A stretch of 64,000 nucleotides of DNA from Moringa oleifera (taxonomy: Eukaryota; Streptophyta; Magnoliopsida; Brassicales; Moringaceae). A program made the position numbers and the translations under genes. Under the pieces are notes generated by a model. That model was not told the DNA's origin. It saw only the letters and a program-made list of their open reading frames with translations, and ran no database searches. Where the stretch lies: positions 744,001 to 808,000 of the forward strand of contig JAJFZO010000605.1 of assembly GCA_021397835.1 (NCBI GenBank), given 5' to 3'. This document shows, piece by piece, positions 1-13,725 of the stretch. Each line of letters starts with the position of its first letter. Within the stretch, counting starts at the first letter, position 1.

Positions 1-2640
1 ATTTAAAAAGCTTGAATAATATACCAATAATCTTAAACGGATTTGAGATGGATTCGAATATTAAAATTCATTTTTTAAATGAACTTGAAACTATTTTAGG
101 TATATATATTTTCTTAATCAAGTTTGGTTTGAAATATTTTAAATGGGCTGAATTGTGAAGTATTTTTTGAAGTTGATTTTTAATGGAACAAAATTTTACA
201 TTATGATTAAAATAAAAAAATATATATTTTATAAAATCGAAACTTCTATCCATAACTTTAAATATTAATATCTATATTTTATAAATATTTTTAAATATAA
301 AATATTTAATAAAACCATATAATTTTATATCATGACAAGCCAATGCAATATTTCTTTCCTTTAAGGTAAAATCGACCAATCATGTATACATATACTATGT
401 ATTTTTTTGGGTAGATAATTTTACAGAATAAATCTTAAAAATTTGAACCTAAATTTGTCATATAAATTCAAAGTTCATAAAGTTTGTAATAATTGTGAAT
501 TCGCTGAAAAATTAGTGTAATTGGTGGGTTTACTCAATACTTTCTAATCAAACAAAATATCATTATCAATTTGAAATTAAAATGGGAAAAGACTAGTTGA
601 GTTTGTGTATGGCATTAAGCAAATAGAACCTTTTCTTCTAAGTAAAAGAATTTGTACAATTAATGATGTTATTATAACAATTGATTTCTTTTGTATGGAC
701 ATATGATTTTGCTTTCCTTTTACGTAATTGTATTTTAATTAGACAAGTGTAATGCCCTTATTAATGATAAGAAAAGAGAATAATAATAATATATAAAAAT
801 GTATAAAAATCTCATAAAATTTTAAATATTAAAAATATATACATATTTAAATTTATATTATCAATTTAAAAAAATCATAAAAATAAATTCTGCATTAATA
901 AAAAATATTTAAATTTAAAAAATGGATTCAAAATATAGTAAAAGTTTTATTTAAGTCATTTTTAAAAATATTTTAACAATAAAAATATCTTTAATTTTTT
1001 ATAATTATTTGAATTAAGATCATATCATAATTGAATTACTAAATCAAAATCTAATTTATTACTTGTTGAATATAAAAATTTGTTTGATAACATAAGATAA
1101 ATATTAAATTTTTTATAACATTTATCCATAAAAAATCAATTAAATTTGGACCTCATATGTTGTTATAAAGTAAAGAGATGCTATTCATGCTAAAATCGAA
1201 CACGAAGAGCAAAAAGGTTGACTTTATATACTTTAATTTCATTAATCAAATCATCACTTTATTCCAAAACTTAAGAATAAGGCATTCTTATCACTCCGAT
1301 AAATAAAATAAAATGGACCGATTGCATTTCTTAACAAAATGATAATCCTCGAGGAATTTCGTTTTAAGAGGTTGGCCTTTGTATAAAGAAGATGTTCTCC
1401 GTGTTTTATTCTATACTAAGGAATAATAATCAAATATGAAATTTGCATAGTTTGCTTGTAAGCTAAGTCCAATATATTTTTCCGTTGATGGAAGGCAAGC
1501 ACTCTCCAAAATTGGATTCCGGATAACAAACGCTCAAATTAGTTGCCGAAAGCGAAAGAGTTGGATCATCTCCCCTTTCTCGTCGTTCCGACTATATTCA
1601 TTAGTCATATTCATGTTATATCTTAGCCATTTACATGAGCATCATTTTTTTTTTTTGAAAATTAAAGGAAAAAAAAAAGATCTAAGAGAGAGGTACATTA
1701 ATGATTTTATATTTAATTTCCATTTATAGTATGATACAAATTATTTATAATATTGATTTTAAAACAACAAAAAATATGAAACATAAATATTACGATATAA
1801 CATGTGATGCGATGAAACAATCAATCATATTTAGTGCTATAATCTCGTTTTGATTTCACTTGTTGCATAAGTATAATTTATTTTTCAAAAATATATTAAA
1901 TTTACTTTTTTTAGAAATATTTTTTAAAACTTATAAAAATCAATAATTAAAATAATTCTTAAATAATATGGCATGTGAAAGATGAATTATATAAATTGTA
2001 TTGTTGTGTGTATTTACATACGAATCTGAAGTTTGAATTTATGTTTATATGAGTTGTGTTGACCTTTTAAAATAATTATTAATACATAATAATTTTATAA
2101 AATAAATTATAAACTTTTCACAAATTTTATTTAAATATCAAAATTTCAATCGATTCAATTTTACATTTAAAAATTCAATTTGATTGAATTTGAACTTTGA
2201 CTCAAATGAATATAAAAAATAATGGTATTTTTTATTATTAAAATATTTAAATAACTATTTAGATAAATTATACACTTCATTTTAAGTTTATTTATTAAAT
2301 TTGAAAAAGGTATTTGTTTTATAAATTCTTCAAAATTTTGCTAATGTAATTTTTTTAAAAAAAATCAGTATTTAAAAAATTTTGGAAGTTTTTTTAAATG
2401 ATAGCTTATATATATTATGTTTATCAAAAAAAAAATAAATCAAATCCTATCGTACTATTTTTAATTTGATTATCTATAATTTTGAATTTTTTTATTAAAA
2501 TTTTAATTAAACTAAAATGTGGATAAAGTTTAGAGTTTTTTTTTAAAATATTTTTGATATTATTTTCTTTCTCTCGCTAACATCATAAATCATTAAAAAA
2601 ATCATATTTTTGTCAATTAAATTAGCATAGCTCAAGTCAA
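1..2640. other. AT-rich intergenic spacer
   Basis: I see no gene here. The sequence is extremely AT-rich with many A and T runs, and no frame is longer than about 60 codons. A slightly less AT-rich patch at about 1180-1620 has no coding signature. No tRNA, transposon end or clear repeat was recognised. Confidence 0.6.
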
Positions 2641-3600
2641 GAGTATCAAATCTTTCCATATGTCTTTTTTAACTGTAACTATTGGGAGATAAACACTTTA
2701 CCGTAAAAGTTAGGAACTTGGCCAAGTCTCCAATAGGGTAAAAGCTTTGGGGACCAGAGTTGAGTTGCATGCCAGTGCTTGCAAGTTGGTTGTGATGTCC
2801 TTGTCAACCAGTGTGCATTAGATACTGCTGCAGATTCAGGTCAGCCAATCTTCCCGCTTGCCTGCTCTTTTTGCTCTTCCTGTCTGGCTGGTTTTACAAC
2901 TTGATAGATTTATTGCAAAAAGTAGGTATAAATTGATCTCTTTCTGGGCCCAAAAAGTAACATGGGCTGCTTCTTGGGCCATAAAGAGGTCAGCCAATTT
3001 TGTTCAATCTATCAATCCAGGCCACAGCAGCCTAGCATTTCAGACAGGAAATTTTGGGTGACCCAACTACTCAAATGTCTGAAAAAGATGATCCCACAGC
3101 AAGCAGCTTTATAGCTTGGACTGCAAACATGAATATCCCTCTGCCAGTCAGAAAAAGAATCTTTGTTATCAACTTTGGCTTAGGACCTTAATGAAGAAAA
3201 AAAAAATTAATTCAACAATAAAGTTTGCAAATAATGCTCAGTATGAGAACAATAGAAAACCACCCAAGATGAATTCCAGATTCTTTAGTGGATGCAGCAG
3301 GTGGGGTACTGAGACAGGGAGAGTGCCTAATTCAGTGGCCCTGGACAGAGAGCCCTTGAACATTGGAGACCTCATGTGTACCTAAAACTCCTCCTGGTTC
3401 AAAAACAGGACATCGCATTTCAGATCTCTTATGGGCACAGGGTCTGTCTTGTCCATCTATCAGCATGTCAGGCTGCTCTCACCTCTTAGTTCTGCAATTA
3501 TGGCCTTCCAAGTAGGCTTAAGTAGGGTCAATATGGTCCTTGACTATGACTCCATGAGCCATACCATCCATGAAAGCTAGCTTCTAAATTGATTCACATA
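2640..3600. other. GC-richer island of unknown function, possible non-coding transcript or old pseudogene
   Basis: Base composition rises clearly above the flanking AT-rich DNA for about 950 bp. The longest + strand frames (2858-3061 and 3116-3385) give proteins of 67 and 89 residues that resemble no family I know and have no domain signature. The island could be a long non-coding RNA, an exon of an unrecognised gene or a decayed gene fragment. Nothing in the sequence settles this. Confidence 0.35.
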
Positions 3601-6580
3601 AGATATTGATTCTTTCCCATAATTTTTTATGATATAGTTATATTATTTATTTATTTTATATCCAAAACTCCTAAAATATTATTTTGTGTATTCATTTTTA
3701 CATGATAAAATTGGGAGTGATAATTTTAATTTCACAAGATAATTTAAAAGAATAATATAAATTTTTATTTTTTTAAAAAATATTGCTTTCACATGCTTGA
3801 ACTTGATTTTCTTTTTACCAATTGAATCTTCAACATTAAAATATTTGATGCGATGGAATTTTTATTATTTTATAATAATTTATATTTTTTATAATAAAAA
3901 ATACAATATAATGAAAGAAAAATAAAAAATGGGGTTTTAAAATAAAATTATATATAATAAAAATTATCAATATTCATTTAACACTTTTGAAGATATTTTA
4001 ATCAAAATAAAATTAAAAAAAAAACCAATAACAATCAAAACAATGTTCTTGTAAAGAAAAAGAGTTGCACATAATTTTTTGTATTTTATTTACAAAGTCT
4101 AAAATTAAAATAAAATTCATGTCAATGTTTGAAATTTTATGGGACACCCACAATTGAGGTAAGTCTTTTTTTTTTTCTTTAATTAACTTTAATCATTTCA
4201 TCATTTCATTTGAATCCTAATCTTTGTACCGATACCAAGTTAAGTATCTAATGACATCCACTAGACAACATTATAGAAATTGTTTATCATTTAATACACT
4301 TTTGTGATGAACCTGAACCGAGTTTAAAAAATGAAAAGACCACCACACCTCGTGACAAAGATTGGAAAGGGATCGGAATGAACTAATTATTTTTAAAAAA
4401 ATAAAAAATAAATGGGGCCTCCAAATTAGCAGCAATGGGATTGAGTAAAACTAATTATTAAATTAAGTGAAGGGTTTCCTTAATAGGAACTTTATGAGTT
4501 TTATTATACAGAAATTGTTTGATTGCTCTGCTAATCAAACCGTGACAAATTGCCCCTTTTTAATCCATAAGATTTGCATTTCCATGGCCCATATTAGATG
4601 CAACCAATCACTTAAGTCGTCGCCCATTGGTCACTAATCAATCTATAAGCCACATGCCATGCCCTCTTTACTACACTTACAAACCCAATGCCCATTTAGT
4701 GATTGAGCAAATTTTCAAAATTGGCACCCCACTTTTCTTTTATTGCAAAATAAACTTTTTCATTAACTTTTGTTTTTTTAAGCGCTTGAGTATATTGTAA
4801 AAATAAAAATACTCATACTGAAAAATAATAATATATTTAAAAAGTAAATGAATTTAAAAATTAATATAAATTATTTTAATATTTTCTCTTTGAATTTTCT
4901 TTTTTTTTTGAATTTTTTTCTTCGAGTTTTCTTTCTTTTCGAGCTCTCTCTTTTCATTTTCAAATTTTTTTATATTTTTTTATATTTATAGACAAAATTA
5001 ATCTACCTAAACAAAATTTAAAAAAAAATTCAAAAGCAATCATTAATTAATTTGATTAATCCTTTAAAAGTGTTAAAAAATATATTGACAAAGTAAGTTA
5101 TTTTTATAATATCATAGGCCGATGCCTAACAAAAAAAAAAAATTCCTTGATTGATTTCCTGAGTTTTGTGCTTATGAGGATCAAGATGTCATGATTTCAT
5201 CACTGTTCCTCATGATTTGTGATGAAATTTTTACCATTTTTTAAATATGAATATAATGCAAAAAATTTAAGATTTTACACATTCACAAATTTTTTTTGAT
5301 AATTTTAAAATATATTTATAATATTTATTTAATATTTTTAATTAAATTAATTATTAAATGTAAATATTAAAGATTTCAATGAGAAGTTGAATTGTCATGA
5401 TGCAATAAATAATATAATAATTTAATATATATTTTAGAAATAAAATTTGTAAAAATTTATTATTATTATTATTATTTTAAAGAAAAACAATAAATATAAA
5501 AGAAATCAACCTTCAATTTTTATGTTTTCCAATTTATTTATTTTTAAAATAATATTTTTTATAAAAATTATAAAAAATGACATTGTTTTAATAATAAAAA
5601 TAAATTAATTTTATTTTAAATAAATCAAACTAATTAAAAATTTAATTGATAATTCAATTGATTTGATCTAATTTTTAAATATTGATATTACCTAAAAATT
5701 ATTACACCGTGTTTTTTCAGCTTTTTCTGTTAATTTAATGATCAGTATAAGTTAAGGTTGAAACTAAAACAAGCTTAGTATAATTGAAGCAAAAGCTTAA
5801 ACCCCTTAAGTGAAAAGCGTTTATTCTTTATTGGATCCCATATAGGGAAAAGGACTCATGCTGTATACCAAACTAGGGGCTAAAGAAGAATCAGATTACC
5901 CCTACACGAGTCAAATTACAACAATACCCCTTCACTTTCACAATTACATATTTAAAATAAAATAAATAAGTAAAACAAATAAGTTTACATTGTAAATATC
6001 ATTTGTATTTAAATTTTAGTCATTTTGGTTTTTTTATTGAAATTATTTTTTTAAAAAACCCTCAAAACATATTTATAAACAACATAAAATTTAAAAATAT
6101 ATTTGGAAACTATTATTATCCATAAAATAAAACTAGGCACAATTTTATGAATAGTAATTAATAAAAATTAATTGAAATTATTTTCCACATCTTTGGATTG
6201 ATACCTTGCTTCTTTGGTCATACACAATAAAATAGAATTTATTAAATTTGATTAAATTATTTTCCGTTTAACATTTTTGGCATTGTGGACTATAATAAAG
6301 ATAATTGCTACTGCCAAATGCTTCCAAAATTTAGATTTTCTATGCTTAGCATCTACCCCTATACTTCCATGTTTCTTGATTTATTGTTTTTGTCTGTATT
6401 TAGTCTTTTTTTTCCCCTCTCTTTCTCTCCTTTTGGTCGATGTGCGAAAATTTACGGCTCTTTTTCACTTGATTTTAATTGTGAGTAGTTAGTTTTAATT
6501 TATTTAATTTAAATAAATTTTATTTTTTTATTTTTGAAATATTTATTAGTTTATAAGTGACTGTTAATCATTGGATTAGG
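3600..6580. other. AT-rich intergenic spacer
   Basis: No gene is supported. The stretch is dominated by A/T runs. Two overlapping frames at 6277-6492 are pyrimidine-rich, low in complexity and lack any family signature, so they were not called. Confidence 0.55.
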
Positions 6581-7570
6581 GCTTAATTAATTTGGTAAGT
6601 AGTTGAGCAATGTCTTAGTCAAGCCACAATCAAATGCTTCCTCAAGGACATTTTTGTACTTTTGGGGCCTTTCATCAAACCTTGGATCCCCTACCCTGTG
6701 TCACTAGTGTCGCCACCGACCCACTGGATAGTGAATTTCCGAAAATATCCCTCAGACATAGTCCCAGCCGGCGCACATAACCAACAAGCTCTTCGGCGAC
6801 AATCACGGCCGGAGGTAGCGGGTTCCACAACGAAGGTGGATGCAGGGTTGAGAATTTTGATTGGAATTTGGCAAGGAGGGAAGTGGAGCCCAGTTATATT
6901 CCGGATTTAATTTTGGGCCTGATCGGTGATTGGATTATCTCAGCCGTTCTCGTTATAAGGATCTTCTGGCCACGCGGATCTACACATGTAGAGTCCATCT
7001 GCCCACAACGCCAACCTCTTTGTGGGACCAAATTATAAATTTATAAGCACTTTACAATAGATATAAAAATAAAAATATTTATTATTTAATTTATATTAAT
7101 GTTTTTTTCCGCATTTTACAATGGTAAAATGAGATCACCTTACAATAGCCTTGCTCTTTGCTTTTCACGGCAAGCTTTTTGAGAGGGCAAGGATAAAAAT
7201 GTAATTTTATCCGTAAAGAAACAGTGGGCCTAAGGCACATGGAAAGCCTTCAACCGCCCAAAACCGATCTTTCTGCCCCAAAGAGAAAGAGCCTTGAAGC
7301 CTTTTCATCTCAAAAAAAAAAAAAAAAAAAAAATACTGTACCACCATTCCAAGACAGGGATACGCACGTCATTATTAGATTTGTTCATGTCCATTTCCGT
7401 CATTTAGATAGCAGCTTCCTTTCCCCCTCCATTAGCGAACCCACCATCACCACTCAACTGCGCACACTCAACACTCACTCTCTTTACTCTGCAAAACCAA
7501 ACTCTCTCACTTCCTTTCTCTACAAAACTCTCTCTGTTCTCTCTCTTTCTGTGACGGACTGAAAGGAGAA
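6580..7570 (+). promoter_or_regulatory. Promoter and 5' leader of the At1g16860-like gene
   Basis: This GC-richer stretch lies directly upstream of the start codon at 7571. It holds a poly-A tract at about 7311-7333 and a strongly pyrimidine-rich CT-repeat leader from about 7475 to 7550, which is common in plant 5' UTRs. The purine-rich context just before the ATG fits a normal plant initiation site. The transcription start cannot be placed from sequence alone. Confidence 0.5.
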
Positions 7571-9878
7571 ATGGGTAGCCGAATCCAATCGCACCAGCTC
7601 AGTAATGGGCTGTTGGTGTCGGGGCGGCCCGACCAGCTGAAGGAGCGTCAGCCCACTATTGCATCACGGGCTGTTCCGTATACCGGGGGTGACGTGAAGA
7701 ACTCAGGTGAGCTGGGGAAGATGTTCGACATCCCGGTGGTGGATCATTCCTCATCCAATGTTCCGCATCCTTTGCCCAACAGGCAGCCGTCACGCGCCTC
7801 CTCTTCCTCCTCCTCCCAGCCCAACAGTGGATCCGTCCGATCCGGGCCCAACTCCGGCCCATTTAGGAAGTCCGGTCCGATGCCGCAGCTCCAGCCCACC
7901 GGGCTCATCACCTCTGGCCCTCTAGGCTCCTCCGGCCAGTTGGGACCGGGCTCGAGGAGGTCGGGTCAGCTGGACCATCCCCCGCCAGTCTCTGGGAAGG
8001 CAGCCTACGGGTCGGCTGTGACAAGCCTGGGCGGGGAAGAGGTGAGGGTGGGGTTCAGGGTGTCAAAAGCGGTGGTATGGGCGGTGATGGTGGTGGTGGC
8101 CATGGGGTTGCTAGTGGGTGCGTTCTTGATGGTGGCAGTGAAGAAGGTGGTAGTTCTGGTAGCGGTAGCAGGGCTCGTTGGCCCCGCCACGTTAGGCCTG
8201 CTGTGGAACTGCGCATGGGGGAGAAGAGGGTTATTGGGGTTTGTGAGAAGGTACCCAGATGCTGAGCTTAGAGGCGCCATTGATGGACAGCATGTCAAGG
8301 TTACCGGGGTAATTTAACTTTCCTTAGTTTCTTGTTACTTGTTTTGTTTATATTCGGTTGTTATAAAAGTTGTCTTGTTTATATTCGGTGTTATAAATGG
8401 AAACTTTAAGTTTAATCCGGACATAGTAGCTGTGTTTACAGTCATATGAAGAGCTTTATTTGCACACAAAAAGCCACTGTTTGAAGCTCTTTCTTGATCA
8501 AAATTTTCACTCTTTTTGGAAAGAAAGATAACCAGTAGCACCTCTCATTGATGGGTATGATGAATAAGTGTTTAGCTTAGATGAAATTATCAGGTTTTTT
8601 TCCCGTTCTTCCCCTCATTCCAGGGTGTAGGATTTAGATGAAGAAAGAAGGAAGAATGGAGGCATATCTGTGCCTTCCAGGTATCCTAAGCGCTAAGTAA
8701 TTCAATGGATCTACAAAAGGAGGTAAGCCAATTTGATGTAATAGCTTGCTATAAATGGCTGCCGCAGAAAATGTGGTTCCGTGTGAAGGTTATTGGTGGG
8801 ATTGAATTTCAGTGGCATACCCTTTTGACAAGGCTTAACTTGGCACTTAAGAATCGGTTAATCGCTACTGATGAAACCTCTTTGATAGTTCTGATAATGA
8901 GAAATTATAAAGCTTAAGAACGCTGACTGTTTTGTTTTTTATCATAACCTTGCCAAGAGAAGAAATTCTTAATATAACTTTATGCTCTTAGATTCTTTTG
9001 TAGTTCTTGTCTTCTTAAGAACTAATGCATGCTTTGTGTCGTTTTCTAGGTTGTCACTTGTGGTAGTATCCCCTTGGAGTCGTCTTACCAGAGGGTACCC
9101 AGATGTGTATATGTATCCACAGAATTGTATGAATATAGAGGATGGGGTGGAAAAACTGCGAATCCTAAACACCGCTGCTTCTCTTGGGGATCTAGACATT
9201 CGGAGGTTAGTTTGATGAAGCGAAGATATCCATATTTGATTGGTAGATGATGAGATATCCCTATACTTTTCTGAGAACATTTTTAACTGAGAAATGCTGC
9301 CGATAAGAATAGGTCTACGAGGCTTGCTCAAATTTCCGAGTTTATGGTTAATTATACTATTTTGTATGGACAGAAATATGTGGCTGATTTTTACATATCA
9401 GACTTCCAATCTGGGTTACGAGCATTGGTGAAAGCTGGCTACGGGGCTAAGGTTTCTCCTTTTGTCAAACCAGCTACGGTGGTTGATATAACAAAGGAAA
9501 AAAGAGACTTATCTCCAAGCTTCTTACGCTGGCTTGCTGACCGTAATCTCTCTAGTGATGACCGTGTAATGCGTCTCAAAGAAGGGTATGCACTAATTTT
9601 TTTAGTGGCCCCTTATTTATGTCTCATGTTCCTCAAGTTCATATTTTCCGATTTTTAATGCCTCTAATTGAATGTTGTTTGTCAGTTATATAAAAGAAGG
9701 GAGCACGGTCAGTGTAATGGGCGTTGTCCGGCGCCATGATAATGTGCTCATGATCGTATCACCAACAGTGCCTGTCTCAACAGGCTGTCAGTGGATGCGC
9801 TGCCTTCTCCCAACCTATGTTGAAGGTCTTATTTTGACATGCAATGATAATCAGAATGCAGATGTGATTCCTGTGTAG
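7571..9878 (+). CDS. Uncharacterised membrane protein, At1g16860-like
   Basis: Four exons join in frame (7571-8308, 9050-9205, 9374-9585, 9686-9878), all with GT-AG introns, giving 432 aa. The N-terminal 160 residues are rich in Ser, Gly and Pro and look disordered. Two adjacent hydrophobic helices follow at about 167-190 and 192-213, then a conserved cytosolic-type domain containing VVTCGSIPLESS, YEYRGWGG, DFYISDFQSG and YIKEGSTVSVMGVV. This layout matches plant proteins called 'uncharacterized membrane protein At1g16860-like', sometimes loosely labelled ubiquitin-protease-related, although I see no protease catalytic motif. The C terminus DVIPV is typical of the family. The molecular function is not known to me. 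Gene family and exon structure are well supported; the exact start is the first ATG after a pyrimidine-rich leader. Confidence 0.9.
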
Positions 9879-10547
9879 ATATCTACAATTTTTGTTTTTG
9901 TTTGTAACTGGATGTGGCTGGTAAATACCTGAAAGACACGGTAAATGGTAAAGAGAGCAGGTGGTGAAGCTACGGATCTTTCCTTCCCAAGTTCATAAGT
10001 TGGCCTAGAAGATGCAGGGCATGAAGGATTGGATGTGACATGGTCACTGACCATCTCTACTTATGAATTATTATGCTGTGAAGATTCTATTTGAGATTTA
10101 CAAGTGAGAAGAAACTTACCCATGCTAGCTAAAAAATGTTGTATTATGACGGAGCTGCATGATTTGTTGTTTTCTTTGGCTTTGTAAATAGGTTGCCAAG
10201 GAACCTTAGGGGGTTCGCAAATGGATGTTCTCAATGTAAAGTGGATTATAAATATTAATACTTCACGTGCTCTGCTAATTTTGTATGTCATTGGCCTTTC
10301 AGATTACCCTCTGGATGTGGTGTGTGTGGATGTATATTGCTAATATTAGAACCTCAGTTAAGGATGGCTTCTTCATCACCGACAATGAAGGGGTGTGAAA
10401 ATATTATAGATCAAGGTCAATATTTATTTCATCAAAGACTGGGCAAAATTGTTTGGTTCGGAGGACAGTATACAATAACAGAGGGTAAATAACACAGACT
10501 TGAAATGTTTGTGGATGTTTTGCTTCTCTAGGAAAAGGTGTGGGTGA
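9879..10547. other. Intergenic region between convergent gene ends
   Basis: The upstream + strand gene stops at 9878 and the downstream - strand gene stops at 10548, so this holds both 3' UTRs. Short frames here have no family signature. No distinct terminator or polyadenylation signal could be assigned with certainty. Confidence 0.5.
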
Positions 10548-12718
10548 CTAAAGTCTTGAAGGCATTCCCCCGCCCACCACCAAAGTTTCTCCAGTAATGT
10601 AAGAAGCATCATCAGATGCCAAGAAGGCAGTGGCAGCAGCCATGTCTTCTGTGGTGCCAAGCCTATTGAGTAAAGTCCTCTGCTCAATCTCCTTCCTCTG
10701 CCAATATAGTTCAAATTTGAAGTCAGGCTACAAGAACAGTCAGGGGCAAGGCACATCAAGTTAAATATGCTTACCACTTCATCATTTTTAGTGATAAACG
10801 CAGCAAAGTGTGTCGGCACAAAACCTGGAGCTACACAGTTAACACGAGTATCTGGGGCCATCTCACTGGCAAGGGCCTGAATGATAATCAGGGAAGAATA
10901 AGAACAAGACAATAAACTATACATGATAAGAGTTCCCATAAGAGAGAATTGATGCAAATCAATAATGTGGACCAAACTACCTACTTTGGTAAGCCCAAGA
11001 AGAGCTGTCTTAGTCACTCCATACATAGCCATGGAAGCTTGTGGTTGATAGGCAGCAATGGAGGAAATGAAAACAACCGAAGAACCCTTCTGCAGATAAG
11101 GAGCTGCATCCTGGAAAATAAAATACAGAAATAAGAAAAGAAATCTTAGATACGCAACTTGTGAAAAGGGTATTTACTTTGGCTAACAAATGGAAAAAGG
11201 TTATCGAGGTTATCTAGGCCACACTATTCAACATAGACAACTGATGAAATATCTTGGAAAACACAAGCCATTATCATGATGTTCTCACTAACAAGCCAAT
11301 GCAAGATATTCCATGCATGCCCTAAGGTTTTGAGCTTTAGACTTCAGAAAGAATTTAAGTTGCTACAAATTACCTTTAAGAGAAGTATTGAGCATTTGAC
11401 ATTAATGTCCCATATCTTGTCAAGGACAGAGTCCTGGGTTTGCAGAATGGCATCCACAGATGGATTGGCAGCAGCATTACATACAATGACATCTATTTTT
11501 CCATATTTCTGAAATCAAATCAGCAAGATTCAATTAAGTAGCACAATAACATTGCACCACCAACATAGAACTATTGACACATGCAACCTAATTCGTCACA
11601 AGAAAGATTTAAGGTGACCAAAAACTTTCATATTAAAGTTTTTACTCATAAGCTATCATTGATTATTTGTTCTAGATAGATAATCTTTCATTTTCCGTTT
11701 ACTAATGCCAAAACAACAACAATCAAGAAAGTTAACCAAGATTGAGTAATGAACTTGTCCAAGTTCCAAAGCATAAACCCCATGGACCACAAGATCATGT
11801 TTAAGATTTTCCTTGATATGATGCTCTTCCAAACCAAATCCACACCAAGCTTCCCAACATTTTACAGTAGTTCATTCAATCTGCAAATAGAGAGTAACAT
11901 CAATTTCTCACCTGAATAGTCTCCTCAATGAGATTCTTCCTCTGTTGTGCATTTGACACATGGCAAACTATTCCAAAGGCTTCAATTCCTTGAGCTTTGA
12001 GCTTTTCAACTGCCTGATCAACATTTTTCTTCACCAACTCAAACAAACACAAACATTAATCCCGTAATTTATAAGCCAAGAGTAAAAGTTAAACTTCTTC
12101 CTAAAAGAAATGCTAGAGATTAGACAGGAAGAGAGACTTCTGGCGTTCTTTAACTCCAAAGTCTGTAATCCAAAAGAACAGAATCACCTTTCTTTTCACG
12201 AAATTATGTCAGGTTTTCCTTGGGTAAATATTTGATATTTTCTTATCATTTAACAGAGAAGTAACAGCGATAAGATAACTATAAAGAATAGTATTCTCAG
12301 CCACCAAAGTAATGTCGAATATAATCAAAACTTAAAGAATCTAATTCCTCACTCAACTGAAAGAGAAGAAGTTCTTCATTCTTTGACAACAAGAACCGTA
12401 TTTACACGAAAAAAAAAAACTCAGATATTTCTCTTTTCCATTTCCCGTTATTCGCTTCATTTTCGCGGGAACCAAACAAAGAAACAGAACCTGAGCAAAA
12501 AGATCAAGCCAGACAGCTTTTCAAGTCTGAGAACTTCAACAAAAGCGTCAAAAACCAAAGATTGAAGGACGCAGACAAACCTGCTTGCGTGAGGAGACAA
12601 CGACAGAGGCACCTTCCAAGCCGAGCCGTTCAGCTATGCCGAAACCAATCCCCTGTGTGGAAGCAGTCACAATGGCCACTTTCCCTTCAAATCTCCTTCC
12701 GATCCTCGTCCTATCCAT
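10548..12718 (-). CDS. IBR1: Peroxisomal short-chain dehydrogenase/reductase, IBR1/SDRa-like
   Basis: Six exons on the - strand (12718-12581, 12028-11912, 11508-11374, 11110-10985, 10876-10775, 10697-10548) join in frame to 255 aa, with every intron GT-AG. Visible SDR features are the Rossmann motif [12 protein letters not shown] near residues 18-29, NAAAN at 96-100, the likely catalytic Ser147, and YGVTK giving Tyr160 and Lys164. The protein ends in Ser-Arg-Leu, a PTS1 peroxisomal targeting signal. Arabidopsis IBR1 (At4g05530) has nearly the same length and is known for a role in converting indole-3-butyric acid to auxin by a beta-oxidation-like route. Orthology and that role here are inferred from similarity. 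The gene lies beside an EHD gene on the same strand, as recalled for Arabidopsis. Confidence 0.93.
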
Positions 12719-12959
12719 TTCCCTCGGCTATTCTACAATCAACGCAACAAATAATGCTTTCCCTTTGGATTGCACGCCTTGTCTATGGAGCAGTTGTAAC
12801 TAGCCGAAGATAAACACGAATGATTCTTACAGCCCCGACTCTCTGGGGATTGACGCCGAATTGATTATAGTAGCAGTAGCGATTGGTTGGCAATTGACTC
12901 ACAAAAGCCCTGTTGTTTCAGCCAGGAAAATCACTTGCAGTTTATTAGGTGGGGCCTAA
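12719..12959 (-). promoter_or_regulatory. Promoter region of the IBR1-like gene
   Basis: A short stretch upstream of the start codon at 12718, bounded on the other side by the MITE-like element at 12960. No clear TATA box was found. The element insertion leaves only about 240 bp of unique upstream sequence. Confidence 0.35.
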
Positions 12960-13725
12960 GAGCATTTCCAACCCTCTTCTACACTATATTTAACATCATT
13001 TTGATGATTTTTTTTTTTCATTTTCAACTCATATATGCCAAATTAATGTAACTAATTTTTTAATTCTATTTTTAATAATTATTAATAAATAATATTTAAA
13101 ATGTTAAATTTATTTAAATAATAAAATAATTAATTTAATTTAATTTATTAATTAGCTTATTATAATAAATAAATATTTTTAGTTAATCATATTTTAAATA
13201 ATAATTTTATCGATTAATTTATTATTGTTGAAGTGATTTGTTTTAATCCTTATCATATTTAAATTTATGTTGTAATTTTTAATATATTATTTTATTTTAG
13301 TTATAGTTTTAAATTGAAGTGAATTTTAATTTTATTATATTTATTTAAAAGTTATATTATTTATATAAAAATATTTATTTAATTAATAATTTTATATAAA
13401 AATTTAATGATATTTTTAATATTAATTAATTGATAATAATTTAAATAAATTAAATTAAATTAAATATCATTTTTTAAATTTTCCATAAATTTTTTTAATA
13501 ATATACTTTTTAAATAATAATATAATGTATATATTTAATTATTAATAATTAATATCATAATTTTTAAAAAATATTTAGTATAATAAACAATATTATTACA
13601 TCACACCATTTTGATGACATCATTTTGATGTTTTTGAAAAGTGTGAAATAATGTCTTATTGGAATCCTTTCACACTGAATTTTACATCATTTAAAGATTT
13701 CAGTACATTATTAAAAATACTCTAA
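12957..13725. mobile_element. MITE-like element, PIF/Harbinger type, with TAA target duplication
   Basis: A 763-bp AT-rich element (12960-13722) is flanked by TAA at 12957-12959 and at 13723-13725. Its left end reads GAGCATTTCCAAC. The right end, read inward on the other strand, is GAGTATTTTTAAT. They match at 9 of 13 positions and all four differences are C/T. Subterminal copies of ATTTTGATGA occur near both ends (about 12995 and 13606). It encodes nothing. A 3-bp TTA/TAA duplication and GAGCAT-type ends fit non-autonomous PIF/Harbinger elements; the family assignment is inference. Confidence 0.55.

Noticed and set aside
2858..3385. Two small + strand ORFs in the GC-richer island
   Set aside because: No domain, signal or family resemblance, and no splice structure linking them, so not called as genes.
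7656..8298. Antisense and alternative-frame ORFs over exon 1 of the At1g16860-like gene
   Set aside because: They are shadows of a GC-rich sense exon; the sense frame continues through three further exons with conserved residues.
12383..12813. + strand frames over the first IBR1 exon and intron
   Set aside because: The - strand reads a complete SDR N-terminus with correct splice sites; the + strand frames have no similarity to known proteins.
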